64,000 bases of DNA from Cycas panzhihuaensis (lineage: Eukaryota > Cycadophyta): NCBI GenBank assembly GCA_023213395.1, contig CM041465.1:67463741-67527740 (forward strand). The letters are read 5' to 3'. How positions within the stretch are numbered: the stretch's first letter is position 1; each line of letters opens with the position of its first letter. A model generated the notes under the pieces. The model was not told the origin of the DNA and did no database searches. It was given only the letters and a program-made list of their open reading frames with translations. The position numbers were made by a program, and so were the translations under genes. Positions 1 through 11,578 of the stretch are shown piece by piece.

Positions 1-115
1 ATAATAATGTGCTTTAAATACTAATATGCAATAGAATACACCTTGAAGAAACTTTGAAATCTTGAAATAAATCCAAATAAATCTTTATTTTATGGATAAA
101 ATCATTAAAAGTAAA

Positions 116-492
116 TGTTGAGAAAACAACAAGATCTAAATACATGTGCCTTGATTCGAGTATAATAATCAAAATATTCTACAAATCAAGAAACTAAATA
201 AGAAGAATAATCATACAATGGTACGGGTGAATTCACCACATCATAGGCTCTCTCTTGGGCAGAGCTTCTATATTAACCAAAATCTAATATGTAGTACAAA
301 GGTACAAGTCAATATTTATAGCCATCTGCCAAGATTATAAGGTATTGTAATAGTCTGACTTAACGGCAAAAGAGGTGGACACGACCTCATTATCCAATAT
401 GATTTAATTACATAAAAGGGTCTATTAATACATTATAATCATGAATTTACATAAATAAGAAGAAATGGAGGTGATATTACAATGTTTTAACA
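116..492 (-). repeat. 3' LTR of Copia-A
   Basis: On the minus strand the LTR begins TGTTAAAACATT directly after a purine-rich tract (AGGGAGGG, complement of about 493-501) and ends TCAACA at 116, so the termini form a short TGTT/AACA inverted repeat. A TATAAAT box lies at 314-320 on the minus strand. The length is 377 bp. No partner LTR occurs in the window, so TSDs cannot be checked. Confidence 0.7.
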
Positions 493-2178
493 CCCTCCCT
501 TAATAGCAACTTCATTTCTTCGAATGCCAAAGTCAAATCTAAATTGTTTAAACTTTGGTTTACTAAGTGCTTTAGTGAAGATGTTTGTAACCTGGTCTTC
601 AATAGGATAGTAGATGATATCAACTTCTCCATTTTGGACATGCTCATTGATGAAGTGATGATGGACCTTAATTGGTTCTAACATGGAATATAGGATTCTT
701 TGTCATCTTCAATACACTTTTATTGTCACAGTATAGGATGGTTAGTGAATTTTGTTGAAGTCCAAGCTCGGCGAGAATCCTTCTGAGCCAAATCAACTTG
801 GTTATAGCATGGACAACTTCTTTATATTCTGCTTCAGTGGAGGAAAGGACAATAGTGGGTTATTTTTTATAGCTCCATGAGATTACAGTTGAGTTCAAAT
901 CAAAACAACAGCCTGAAGTTGAATGGCGTGTGTCTTGGCAACCAGCCCAATTAACATTTATATATCCCTTTAGAATACGTGATTCAGTCTTATTGTACTT
1001 AAGGATAAACTGATGAGTACCACAAATATATTTGAGTATCCTAGTGGCTTCTTTCTAATGAGATGCTTTAGGCTATAACATATACCTGGAGCAGATGCCT
1101 ACTACATATGAGTTGTCTGAGTATGAGTGAGATAGATGAGACTCCCAACTAACTACTAGTACAAAGTAGGATCAAAAGGTTTTCCTTGTTCATCCAAGTT
1201 TAACTTGGTTCCTGTCTCCATAGGAATTGGTACAGGCTTACATTCAGTCATCCTAAATCTTTCCAATAGTTCATTATCATACTTGGTTTGAGTTAGTAGG
1301 ATTTGTCCTGGTTCTTAATAAACTTCAATTCTAAGGAAGTAATGAAGTAAGCTAAGGTCAGTCATCTCAAAATTACTTTCAACTCTGATTAGAGCTAAGA
1401 AATTCCATCTGTATCATTTCCAATGATAGTAAGATCATCCATATAAAGTACAATGATGGTGATCAAATTATCTCTAACCTAAATATAGAGATTAGGGTTA
1501 AAGGGTGAATGATTAAATCCATGATGAGTGGGAAATATATCTATCTTTGCATACCAGGCACATGGTGCCTGCTTGAGTCCATAAAGGGCTTTCTTGAGTC
1601 TGCAAACTAAGTGCTCTTGTCCTGGAACATCATAGCCTAAGGGTTGTTTCAAGAAAACCTCTTATTTAAGCTCTCCATTGAGGAAAGCACTCTTCACATC
1701 CATTTGGTAGATAGGCCATCCAAATTGAGCTACTAGGGACATAACCAAATAGAATATAGTCATGTTAGCTATTGGTGCAAAGGACTCATCATAGTCAACC
1801 CCCTCCTATTGTTTGAAATCTCTTGCAATAAGGCGAGCTTTGTGATACTCTACAGTACCATCTACATGACACTTTGTCTTATACAACCATCTATAGTTAA
1901 TTACTTTCTTTCTAGGTGGCAATTCAGTTAGCTCCCCAAGTGTCATTTTTTAAGATAGAGTTCATCTCTTCATCCATAGCTTCTTTCCATATTTTGTCTT
2001 TGACTGCCTCCTCAAACGTGGAAGGTTCAGGAGTTTCAAGGACACGTGCCATGAGGGAAAACTTTATAGAGTGTCTCATCTTAGAAGGCCTCTTTGTAGT
2101 TGTAGGAGGAGGAGGAGCATCCTTTAAAAGTTGTTGTACCCACTTAGGAGGTGGCCGAAAGTTGGTGGCTTCCAACAT
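487..2178 (-). pseudogene. Copia-A pol fragment: reverse transcriptase and RNase H
   Basis: The first recognisable residues (about 2178-1924) are the Copia RT entry region, with a PPPKWVQ stretch followed by EAMDEEMNSILKNDTW. Downstream, in changing frames, are [21 protein letters not shown] and the catalytic box YMDD (near 1450), which is intact. The C-terminal RNase H tail at 684-487 contains IFTKALSKPKFKQFRFDFGI. The stop codon lies 3 bp inside the LTR. Several stops and frameshifts in between rule out a functional protein. The family assignment is firm; the lineage within Copia is not. Confidence 0.85.
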
Positions 2179-2240
2179 TCAACTCCTTTCTGCTCTATCT
2201 TTTCCTTTTTTTGAGAATGGGCCATTATTACATGGGAAAG

Positions 2241-2800
2241 GTTTAGAAGCACAATATTATAGTCACATAATACATTATATGGAAGATTTTTGAAAAAGTT
2301 TAAAGATCTGAACTTTGGTAGGATTCAACTTTGTTTACTAGTTAAAGTTGTCTGCCAGTAAGCCCTTCCATTTAACTTCCAGCAATAGTATTAAATTCCT
2401 TCGGCCAAATTAGTATTCTCGTTATCACCTTTTAAATAGATTTTTATTCTATTAAAGTGGTCTTATTATGCTAATTCAGGATTCATAATGTTTCCATGGA
2501 TGCATTAAATACATAACCCTAAGAAGTATAATTGGATCCATCAGGTGCTTTGTGTCAGTCTTAGGAGAATTGATGATCAATTTTAGGTGAATCTGAGAGT
2601 GGCTAGAATATCATCTGAGACACAGTTTAATGTATTTGTTGGAACATATCAATATGTAAGAATGTTGTCACTTTAATACTTTTCCAAGAGTATGCGTCCT
2701 TTTGAATTATTGTGATAAATATGCATTAACTTTTTTTCTCTCATTTGTACACAATGTTTAATATTTTGAATAATGATTGTGAAGATATCCTAATTTTCAT
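2241..2800. other. No gene recognised
   Basis: AT-rich DNA between the truncated Copia-A and a relic reading frame. I see no coding motif, LTR end or structural RNA. Confidence 0.5.
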
Positions 2801-2809
2801 ATGTTTGTG

Positions 2810-3400
2810 AAGATATCAGATGATGTTGTTAATTGTTTACATGGAAAGTAGCTTTGGGAGCTTTGCAATGAGAAGAATGAGCCATTATGGTTAAAGGGAG
2901 CTAGTTATTACAATTTGGTGCTTTATTACGAATACATAAGACATCTTAGAAAATTTATATTAATAGTTGAAAAATCAACTTTGCCCAAAAATGGTTCAAG
3001 GAGGAGTGTTGATCATTCTACCCCTTTAAAGATGAGTATTGACTAGCTAGAGAAATCTAAGACTAGTATAGATAGACCAGAGAAGGTGAGGAGCAGTATT
3101 CAGCATCATAATTCAAATAATAGTATTGAACAATAAGATAATCGAATTGCATTGATCACTTTGAAAAGTATAGATCGCTTTGAGAAAGCAACAACCAATG
3201 TCAATCGATTAGAAAGATCTTGGACTAGTTAGATCTTGGAATATCTAATCCCCTAAGGTTAGGCCAAGTATCAAAGAGCAATTTAACTCTCCATGTTGAC
3301 AAAGGTTTATTTGAATGTGATGTAAGAGGTTTCAAATCAATGTGTTGAAAATATGATATCAAAATCAAGACTTCATGAGCTTTGTTTTAGTGTTGTTTGA
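2810..3400 (+). pseudogene. Unidentified relic reading frame, interrupted only by TAG/TAA
   Basis: One plus-strand frame can be read for nearly 200 codons without a frameshift. It contains hydrophilic, gene-like text such as LWELCNEKNEPLWLKG and EYIRHLRKF. It is interrupted by TAG or TAA at about 2849, 3044, 3137, 3230 and several later points. All of these could come from CAG or CAA by C-to-T change. I do not recognise the family. At this base composition a 66-codon open stretch is unusual but not conclusive, so chance remains possible. The frame lies just upstream of the Copia-P insertion point. Confidence 0.28.
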
Positions 3401-3496
3401 GTCATTTCATTTTTTGTATGTAGATGCACTCGCTAATTTAGCTCTTGAAGGTGAAGCATGAATGAACATTACAATAAGGGTTGTATGTGTTTGACT

Positions 3497-3501
3497 TTGA
3501 C
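3497..3501 (+). repeat. Target-site duplication of Copia-P, left copy
   Basis: TTGAC directly precedes the 5' LTR and is repeated exactly at 11842-11846 after the 3' LTR. Confidence 0.95.
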
Positions 3502-3836
3502 TGTTGGGAATAATCCCAATGTTCGTGCACTAGAGCGCTTAGGGCCCCTCAAAGCCACCTTTGAGGGTCCCTAGGGCACCTTGAGCCGTTTAATAGCCGC
3601 CCAAACCGACCACTCATGTGAGGTACGTATCACCGTTATTTATTTTTTATATTTTTTCAAACTAACCTTAATTGTTGTGCAGCTAGGGTGATGGCGCCCG
3701 ACGCCTCCCTGAATTCTCTATTTAAGGGTTGGGAATACCTCCCAGTGTTTATTAACACTGCCACTCTATTGGAAATTGCCGTTGTACTCAAGATGAGAAC
3801 GTCGTGATGTCTTGCTCTGCTCCTCCGGCTCCATCA
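3502..3836 (+). repeat. 5' LTR of Copia-P
   Basis: Starts TGTTGGGAATAATCCC and ends CTCCATCA. A TATA-like box (TATTTAAG) sits at about 3719-3726, which puts the transcription start some 30 bp downstream. Several GGGCCCCTC/AGCCACC-type short repeats lie in U3. Confidence 0.95.
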
Positions 3837-3838
3837 TT

Positions 3839-3850
3839 TTGTATCAGAGC
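3839..3850 (+). other. Primer-binding site of Copia-P (initiator tRNA-Met)
   Basis: TTGTATCAGAGC, two bases after the LTR, matches the plant Copia PBS TGGTATCAGAGC with one substitution. Confidence 0.9.
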
Positions 3851-3902
3851 CACGTTGTCTATTTTCTGGTTTTAGTTGCTCAAACGTCTGCGGAACATAT
3901 CT

Positions 3903-3917
3903 ATATGACTACTCATT
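3903..3917 (+). promoter_or_regulatory. Conserved leader motif ATATGACTACTCATT
   Basis: The same 15-mer occurs without a mismatch on the minus strand in NA-2 (27637-27651) and its duplicate (41966-41980), and with one change in Copia-B (32713-32727). It lies 50-220 nt downstream of the PBS in each case. A role in packaging or dimerisation of the RNA is inference from its position only. Confidence 0.45.
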
Positions 3918-4467
3918 GAGATTCTCGGCGAGCTCACCGATCCGGAGAAGACGGATCCGGATTCCATCCATCGTGAAGAAAGATCTCCCGCTCAAATTTG
4001 CACTCAAACCAAAGTTCTTCGCTTACTTTTCATATTTTCAAACATATAAACAAATAAATAAGCTTTTTGATATATGCTTTAGCTTGATAAATTTGTGGTT
4101 TGCGATCCTCTGTATTGGTTTATATCTGGCATGTTAGCCTCTGTGTTATCTCTGTGACTTTGCCCTGTTAATCTCTCTTAACTTGCTGTTAAAGATATCT
4201 ATGTTATCCTGTTGTTATCTCCGTCTCGCGTCTCACTTCACCCCTACATAGTACCCTTCCTTGCGTTGTCCAGACGCCTGCTCGCCTCCGTCTCGCTTGG
4301 GACGGCCCGCCTCTGATCTACACGCTACAAAGGCATGCCTCGTGGTCCTCTCGTCCTGCTTGACTCGTGATCCCATTTACGCTCAAGGGTTCCCGCCTTG
4401 GCATTTATTCTGCTACCGCGTATCTGTGTGTTCATTGATTTTCCGTTGATTGTCACTTGCTACCGCT

Positions 4468-4535
4468 GCCTTTGGATCCGCGCTTTGATCGCCGCCTTTT
4501 GGATCTACGCTTTGATCGCCGCCTTTGGATCTGTG
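4468..4535 (+). repeat. 26-27 bp tandem repeat, about 2.5 units
   Basis: Units start at 4468, 4494 and 4521. Each opens GCCTTTGGATC (or with one extra T) and the first two close CTTTGATCGCC. They lie in the GC-richer part of the Copia-P leader. Confidence 0.8.
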
Positions 4536-6722
4536 TTCATGCGTTTGCGTTTGATCCGCTTGACATTCCCGCCTCTCAGACTTTGTATCTCCGTCGTGCA
4601 CTTCACATTCAGATCCCGCCTGAGTCGCATCTCCCTCGCAAGCCGTTATTATTTAGCACCGTCAGATTCTACCCTGACTTAATATCGTCCCTCGCTTTTT
4701 TATTGCGTATATATTGACCGGCCGGTTATGCTACTGTGATATCTATCATTTATCGTGCCTCGTATATATATATACCCGCTTTGGACTATTATTTATTATA
4801 TACATTGTTGCGCTTCCAGAGATATAGATCTTCGCTGCATATATTTGCCCGCTTATATATCTCCGTCACAGATATATTTGTGTACCAGTGTATATATATA
4901 TTTGCATCTATATATATATATTTGCAATTTGATATATATCCGCTTTTGAATTTGCGATTATATTTGCCTCAGAATCGCCTTTGCATTTATTGTGTTTATT
5001 ATGCCTTTTATTCATTACGCTTGTGTCCTCATCATTCTATTGTTTGCGCCTTAATTACCATATTCTCTTAAACCGATTATTATATGTTTTCAAAATTTGG
5101 TTTAAAAGTATTAAGTTCTGCTTTTAACTCGACGAGCGAGTTCACCCTCCGCATCGGAGGTTTCATTATCCGAGTGGTCTCGTTCAATCCCGTTCAGCTC
5201 ATCTTGCTACACTTTTTAATAAGTGTTTTTTTTTTCAATTGTAAACTTTATTTTTTCAAAATTTCATTTTTTCCATAGGGTTATTGGCGCTTTTGTAGCC
5301 ATAACTTCCTGTTGGCTCATCGGTTTCAGACGAAACCTACGCCAATAGATCAAAAAGTTTCTGTAGATCGATTTCGACTGGTCATAAGACCAATTTGGTG
5401 CCCATTTGACCTTGTTTCGACCTTTTTAACATTGGACTTTCGAAATTTCAGCGTTTTTTGTATTTCTAATAAAATCGGTTTTAGAACTGGCTGTCATTTA
5501 TTTTTGGTAAATTGTTTTGTGCCCAAATTTTCTCTATAGCAATCTACGTCATATAGACTTTAATACCCATTTTTTATTTCAATTCTTTGAGTTCATTTTC
5601 ACTAATATTTTAATCGCTAAAATAAGAAATTTAGTTGTTTTTGCCTGTTTCTTGAACATCCTTCATAAAGGCACTTGGTACATTTTTCACTATAACTTTT
5701 GTAATTTTATCGATTATTTCCGCCTTCGTTGGGAAGTGACTCATTTCTCTTCATTGAGATATATTTTTCCATACATTTTGACACATTTTTCTTATATTTC
5801 AAATCAGCTAAAGTTGAGGTATTTTATTGGCCTAAATCTCTTTTTTACACTGCTTAATATATTCTTTCAAAATTTTCAATCAAGTAATATTAATTACTTC
5901 ATCAATAATATTTGATTATTTTTTCAACTTTTCTAAGGATTAATTAGTATTTTTATGCAATTTTTGCCTACCGGCCCTCGTTAGGCTCCATAAGGAGGTC
6001 CATTCCTTTGCCTCATTCAAAACGTGATTTATTGGTATCCATTTTCAAAACTGTTTATTTTATTGGATTCACATCTCAAAGAATCTACATATTGATAAAA
6101 TTTTAAGCTATTCGACCTCATTCAATATAGTTTTCAATCTGTTAAAGTTGAGCATATATATACATCCTAACAAGCTTGTCTTCTTTCAAAAATTGTAAAG
6201 AAAATTCTAGTTCATATTTCCTTGTTTACTCAAGTTTCTGCTTTATCTTTCTATAAGTACTTTACATTATTTTGAACAAACATTTGTTTATAAGGTAATA
6301 TATAAAAGTTGTTCTTATATAAAAAGGAAATTTTTTATATTGAAGTTCTATATTACTCATTTGAGAAATTGGCATCTGTTTGAAAACTATTTATTCTCAA
6401 AAGTTTATTTCAAATCTTGTATAAGTGAAAAGTTTTAAGCATCATTACTTTCTTATTGATCGTTTTACTTTAAAAAGTGTATCAAAGTTGTTGAAAAATA
6501 TCATCCTTCTTGTACTTATAAAAGGAAAATTGCATTTCTTTTCAAAGGCATATTACATTTGTTTGAAGGACATTATTTTTTGAAAAAGCAAAAGAGTTTT
6601 TGTAAAGTTTTCATTTCATCTTGCTTAGAGCATTTTTTCTGTTATCAAAAGAATTTTTCTTTTTTAAGCAAGACCACATTGCTAAATAGATTAGTTTTCA
6701 CATTAAATAAGATAATTCCGAA

Positions 6723-7150
6723 TTGAACCACACCTTTTCCAAATTTTGCAAGGGGAACTTAGGACCTCGGTTACCACTCAAGACACGCTTAATCGGCCTA
6801 CTCATATTGGATGAGGACACCATTAGCTATCGTGTGTATACTGGCGGTGAGGTGCGTAACCTTTCATTTCATGGTGTTTGGAGACCAAGGCTAGACCGAG
6901 AGGGTGAGTGCCTTTGGTTCGAGAACCTTCACCGCTAGATCCGCCGTTAGGCATAAATCCAACAAGTAGTGGACCAACAATTCGGGGTGTCAAAGCCTTC
7001 TTAGCACCCCACGATCGAGGTATATAGAGCCTGCGCCTGCACTGAGATAAAGGGTCCCCTGCTTTTGCCATCCGTAAGGCGCCATCGATGTAATAGCAAC
7101 CGAAGGTTGCCCCAGGAGAAACATAAACTTAGAGCCTAGTAGCCTTTCTA
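6723..7150 (+). promoter_or_regulatory. Conserved distal leader segment of the Copia-P/Copia-B lineage
   Basis: This GC-richer segment aligns with the Copia-B leader (minus strand about 29880-30290) and with its duplicate (about 44200-44610). Within it, 22 nt at 6795-6816 are identical in all three copies. They contain the small inverted repeat CTCAT-ATTGG-ATGAG. In Copia-P and Copia-B they lie 470-480 nt before the gag start. A 71-codon open frame at 6723-6938 is not conserved, because Copia-B has an indel and a stop there. The conservation is therefore more likely at RNA level. Confidence 0.5.
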
Positions 7151-7295
7151 GGTCCTAATTCATTTGTTCAAACTTTTGAAAACCTTGGGATATATATTTG
7201 GAAATAATTTCTTTCATTTAAGTTCTTTCAATTTTTTTACATTCAAATATTTTTTGCTATTACATTTATCACATTTTATACAACCTTAATTTAAA

Positions 7296-8457
7296 ATGAT
7301 GTCTAGTTTTGGGAATATGATTATTCCTAAATTTGATGGAAATAATTTTCTTAACTGGAGTAGGAGGATGAGGCCCATCCTCATAGCAAATGAAATATGG
7401 GATATAGTGAGAAATGGTTACAATGACTTAGGATCAAATCCAACCGATCTTGAAAAGCTACATACAAAGAAAATATCAAAAAAGATAATGAAGCCTTAGC
7501 CCTCATCTTTTGCGCTTTGGAAGATCATGTTTTCCCACGAGTTAGTGAATCCATTAAGTCCAAAGAGGCTTGGGATACTTTACAGCTTATATACGAAGGG
7601 GCTACGTCCTCTAAACTATAAAACTTAAGAAGTAAGTTTGAAAATTTACGTATGATGCCTCATGAATCAATAACTGAATTTATGACTAAGATTCAAGATA
7701 TAGTTAACCAAATGAGGTCCCTTGGGGATACCTTAACCGAACAAAGAGTAGTTGAACGGATCCTTCGATGTGTAGGAGCCGTTAGACGCTTTGAGATGGT
7801 AGCTACTAGTATTAGTGTATATAAAGACCTAAGTACCCTCAAAATAGAACAACTTACTGCTATGCTCATGTCCATAGAAGAGCAACAAGCTGCCAATGAA
7901 ACTTTAGAACATGCCTTTGCTACAAAGGCCAACATTCAACCTAACTCTCAAGATGGCACCTCAAAACAAAATGAATCTCCTTTAAGGAGAAAAGATAAAA
8001 ACCCTAGAAATGAACCTAGACAAAATCCTCCACGATACCAAGCTTCTCATAATAGACAAGGACGACCCCCACAACATGAAAACTCTCCAAGACATTCGAA
8101 CACTCAAAGAAACCTAAACCAACGAAGACAAGTTGAAAATCATTCTTGTTGTCCACATTGTCATGGGAACCCACAACCTTCTAGAACACCTCAAAACTAT
8201 CATGACCAACTAAGAAATAATCATACTCAATTCTATGAGGAAAGGGGGAGACCTTTCAACCTTGATCGCTCTCCACCAAGGAATCAAAATCTTAGTTATG
8301 GAAAAGAGATCAACTATATTGCACTTATTGTCGAGAAATGGTCACATCAAGATAAGTATTTTTCAAAACATGGACCACCCTCTAGAGGACATGTGTCAAA
8401 TACATCAGAATCTAAAATCAACAATAGGTTATTTCTATCTAGTTTTTCAAATTTCTA
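7296..8457 (+). pseudogene. gag: Copia-P gag
   Basis: The protein opens MMSSFGNMIIPKFDGNNF, the typical Copia Gag start in which the substrate-like FDGNNFxxW motif precedes the capsid (UBN2-type) domain. A frameshift near 7490 moves the frame. The capsid part then runs from the AWDTLQLIYEG region through RMMPHESITEFMTKIQDIV to about 7900. A long Asn/Gln/Pro/Arg-rich basic linker follows (8000-8280), then a zinc-knuckle region near 8310-8380 whose Cys residues are no longer in one frame. The start at 7296 matches that of Copia-B by alignment. The copy cannot make full-length Gag. Confidence 0.88.
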
Positions 8458-9690
8458 GAAGAAGATGACAATAGTTGGTACATTGATTCCGGTTGTTCCA
8501 CCCACATGACCCATAAAGAATAATTATTTCAAACTTTAGATACAAATAAGAAAGGGTCTATTATGTTTGGAGACAACACCTCTCACGAATCGATTGGAAA
8601 AGGTAACATTGCCTTATTGATTGATAGTGGTGAATATAAATATTTAAATGATGTTCTATATGTCCTCGCTTAAGGAAAAACTTACTATCGGTAGGACAGA
8701 TGATGGGACAAGACTATAAAATAATTTTTGACAACCGCGAATGTGTCATCAAAGACAAACGACAAAATGAAGCTATTGTTGCTAGGGGTATCATGACTAA
8801 AGATCGTTTATTTAAACTTTCTATCACCCCCTTAGATACATATGCCCTTAGAACCACAACTACTATGGATAGTGACCTATGGCATCGACGTCACCACCTT
8901 AATTATACCAGTTTATCCCTTATGAAAAGATTAGATATGGTTAATGGCTTGCCCCCTATTGATGTCAATAAAGAGTTGTGTGAGGGATGTCTTCTTGGAA
9001 AACATCATAGAGAAAGTTTTCCAGACTTTATCCATCGCATCCGCCTCTTCAACTCAGATACAGATATTTGTGGCCTAATGGCCACTCCCTCCTTGGCAGG
9101 TACTAAATATTTCCTTACATTTATTAATGACTTTACAAGAAAGACTTGGGTATTCTTTCTCAAATACAAATCTGATACTTTCGACCACTTTGTTGACTTC
9201 AAAACCTTCGTTGAACGACAAAGTGGATATCATATCCTCTCCTTACGATCAGATAATGGGGGAGAATTTACCTCTAATATCTTCAAGGATTACTGTATCC
9301 AACATGGGATTAGGCGACAACATACCAACCCCTACACCCCACAACAAAATGGTGTAGCTGAAAGGAAAAATAGAACTATCGTAGAAATGGCACGTTGTAT
9401 GCTTAAAGATAAAAACTTAGGCCATGAATTTTGGGTCACCCATACCGCATAGCCTACTTACTTAATCGATGTTCCACAAAAGCCATTAGGGGGAAGACAC
9501 CAGAAGAAGCGTGGATAGGTTATAAACCTAGTATTTGTCACCTTAAGGTATTTGGCTGTTTAGCCTATGCCCATGTCCCTGACCAAAGAAGAACCAAATT
9601 AGATGATCATAGTGTAAAATGTATCTTTATTGGATATAGTGAATCATCAAAATCTTACAAAGTTTATGATCCCAAATCCTGAAAAGTTAT
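8458..9690 (+). pseudogene. pol: Copia-P protease and integrase
   Basis: The aspartic protease active site reads WYIDSGCSTHMTHKE (about 8478-8520) and is followed by a stop. The GAG-pre-integrase zinc domain has LWHRRHH and CEGCLLGKHH (about 8880-9005). The integrase core keeps all three catalytic acids: D in SDTDICG (about 9055), D in RSDNGGE (about 9250) and E in NGVAERKNR (about 9355). A frameshift near 9435 separates the core from the C-terminal part, which continues with AYLLNRCSTKAIRGKTPEE and FGCLAYAHVP. Up to that point the core is unusually well preserved. Confidence 0.9.
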
Positions 9691-11578
9691 ACTAAGTAGG
9701 GATGTCAAATTTCAAGAAGATACCTACTATCAAAATAATCACGAACAACAAAAGGACATTACTATTAAGTTTAATGCATCAAATACATCCAAATATGTGC
9801 CCCCCATGTGGAGAGACTCTCCCTAAACTACTAGGGAAACAACATCATCTCAACCACCATCACAACCCCTACCCAAATGGGTTCAACGCAATCATGACTT
9901 AGGAAATATATTAGATAACAATCGAAGATCTACACGTTCACACAAAGTTAACTTTGCTCTAATGAGTAAGTTACTTGAAAGTCATGAGCCTCAAACCTTT
10001 GGTGAGGGTAATCAACATAAGTGCTGGCAAAAAGCCATGCAAGAGGAATATAAATCTATCGTTAAAAATGACACTTGGGAACTTGTAGACTTACCACCAA
10101 GAAAGAAAGCCATTGGAACCAAATGGGTTTATAAGACTAAGTTCCACTCTGATGGATCAATTGATAAATATAAAGCTCGTTTAGTTGCCAAAGGATATGC
10201 CCAAAGAGAAGGCATAGACTATACCGAAACATTTGCCCCAGTTGCTAGAATGGAATCAGTTCGCATGATAATAAGTTTAGCCGCTCAAATGGGCCTGTTT
10301 ATCAAATGGATGTAAAAAGTGCTTTCTTAAATGGTTATATCCAAGAAGATATCTATGTCTCTCAACCCCGCTTTTGAAGTCGGGAAGAAAGCAAAGTGTA
10401 CAAGTTAAAGAAAGCGTTATATGGTCTAAAACAAGCACCTAGGGCTTGGTATTCCGTGATATAGACACATATCTTAAAGGTCAAGGGTTTGAAAGATCTC
10501 AAGCAGATCCAAACCTATACACTAAAATTAAAGGAAATTTGATATTGATCGTAGGACTTTATGTAGACGACTTAATTTATACCAGAAATGACTCCCAACT
10601 TTTAAATCAATTTAAAGAAGCTATGTGTAAGGAATTCGAAATGACAGACTTAGGTCTTATGCACTACTTCCTAGGATTAGAAGTGTGGCAAGATAAACAA
10701 GGAATATTTATATCTCAACGTAAATATATATTAGACCCTCTACAAAGATTTAATATGACAAATCAGAAACCATTATCAATACCAATGTAAATTGGAATTA
10801 AACTCTCTAAGACAGATGACTCAACTTCAATTGATCCCACTCACTATAGACAACTGATTGGTAGCCTACTTTATTTAACCTCTACTCCACCTGATATAAC
10901 ATATTCGTAAGTGTTGCATCTAGATTTATGCAGGACCCAAAGACATCTCATTGGCAAGCTGCTAAAAGAATCCTCAGATACCTTAAAGGGACTTCAGACT
11001 TTGGGTTATACTACAAACCTACATCCGAGTTTCGATTAATCAAGTTATCTGATTCGATTAATGGGTGATATTGATGATAGAAAATCTACTCCTGTTATGC
11101 ATTTAGTATGGGATCAGAAGCAGAGCTGGAGTACAAAGAAACAAAATACCGCTTCCTTATCCACAATCAAGGTAATATAAAGCCGCATGTTAGGAGCACG
11201 TGAATCAATCGTTAAGAAGACTCTTACAGATTTTCAAATTAAACAAAGAAGGTCCCACTAAAATTTGGTGTGATAATCAGAGTGCTATTCAAATGACAAA
11301 AAATCCAGTATTCCACGGTAGAACAAAGCACATTGCAACTCAATACCACTTTATTCGGAACTTGTACAAGGTAAGAGATAGAGTTGACTTATTGTAGCAA
11401 TCAAGATCAAACAGCGGATATTTTTACAAAGGCCTTGGGAAAAATCAAGTTTGAGAAATTCAGAGATGATTTAGGAGTCATACACATTGGGCTTATGGGG
11501 GAGAATATTGGGAATAATCCCAATGTTCGTGCACTAGAGCACTTAGGGCCCCTCAAAGCCACCTTTGAGGGCCCCTAG
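9691..11578 (+). pseudogene. pol: Copia-P reverse transcriptase and RNase H
   Basis: After a variable linker, RT starts at about 9962 ([16 protein letters not shown]) with GTKWVYKTK and [13 protein letters not shown] frameshift near 10310 precedes [10 protein letters not shown] and LYGLKQAPRAWY. Another frame carries the catalytic YVDDLIY (about 10560). RNase H has a small deletion near 11055, where the usual WAGD context is lost. It ends with DQTADIFTKALGKIKFEKF (about 11405-11460). The stop codon lies 70 bp inside the 3' LTR, as the 3' LTR also encodes the last residues. At least four frameshifts inactivate it. Confidence 0.9.
11493..11505 (+). other. Polypurine tract of Copia-P
   Basis: TTATGGGGGAGAA immediately precedes the 3' LTR. 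Confidence 0.85.

Larger units (their letters stand above)
116..2178 (-). mobile_element. 5'-truncated Ty1/copia relic (Copia-A)
   Basis: A minus-strand Copia remnant keeps the 3' half of pol and one LTR, in the order reverse transcriptase, RNase H, polypurine tract, 3' LTR. The recognisable pol ends near 2178-2240. No gag, integrase, PBS or 5' LTR can be seen beyond it, so the 5' part is missing or displaced. The two other Copia elements of the window have quite different LTRs, so this is a separate family. Confidence 0.85.
3851..7295 (+). other. Unusually long (3.4 kb) leader of Copia-P
   Basis: No gag-like reading frame occurs between the PBS and the gag start at 7296. The first 900 bp are comparatively GC-rich and include a short tandem repeat; 4750-4940 is rich in TA runs. 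A 15-nt motif (3903-3917) and a segment at 6723-7150 are conserved with Copia-B, so the leader belongs to the family and is not a late insertion. The plus-strand reading frames between 4261 and 5071 overlap one another and show no recognisable protein. Confidence 0.8.

Noticed and set aside
3423-3461. DALANLALEGE text resembling the end of gypsy RNase H
   Set aside because: The match is about 11 residues, and nothing upstream in any frame looks like RNase H, so it is not called as a retroelement.
4261-5071. Overlapping plus-strand open frames in the Copia-P leader
   Set aside because: They overlap in different frames, are rich in repeat-derived Ile/Tyr/Phe or Leu/Arg, and show no domain.
6723-6938. 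71-codon open frame in the conserved leader of Copia-P
   Set aside because: The Copia-B leader is conserved here at nucleotide level but has an indel and a stop in this frame, so coding is not supported.
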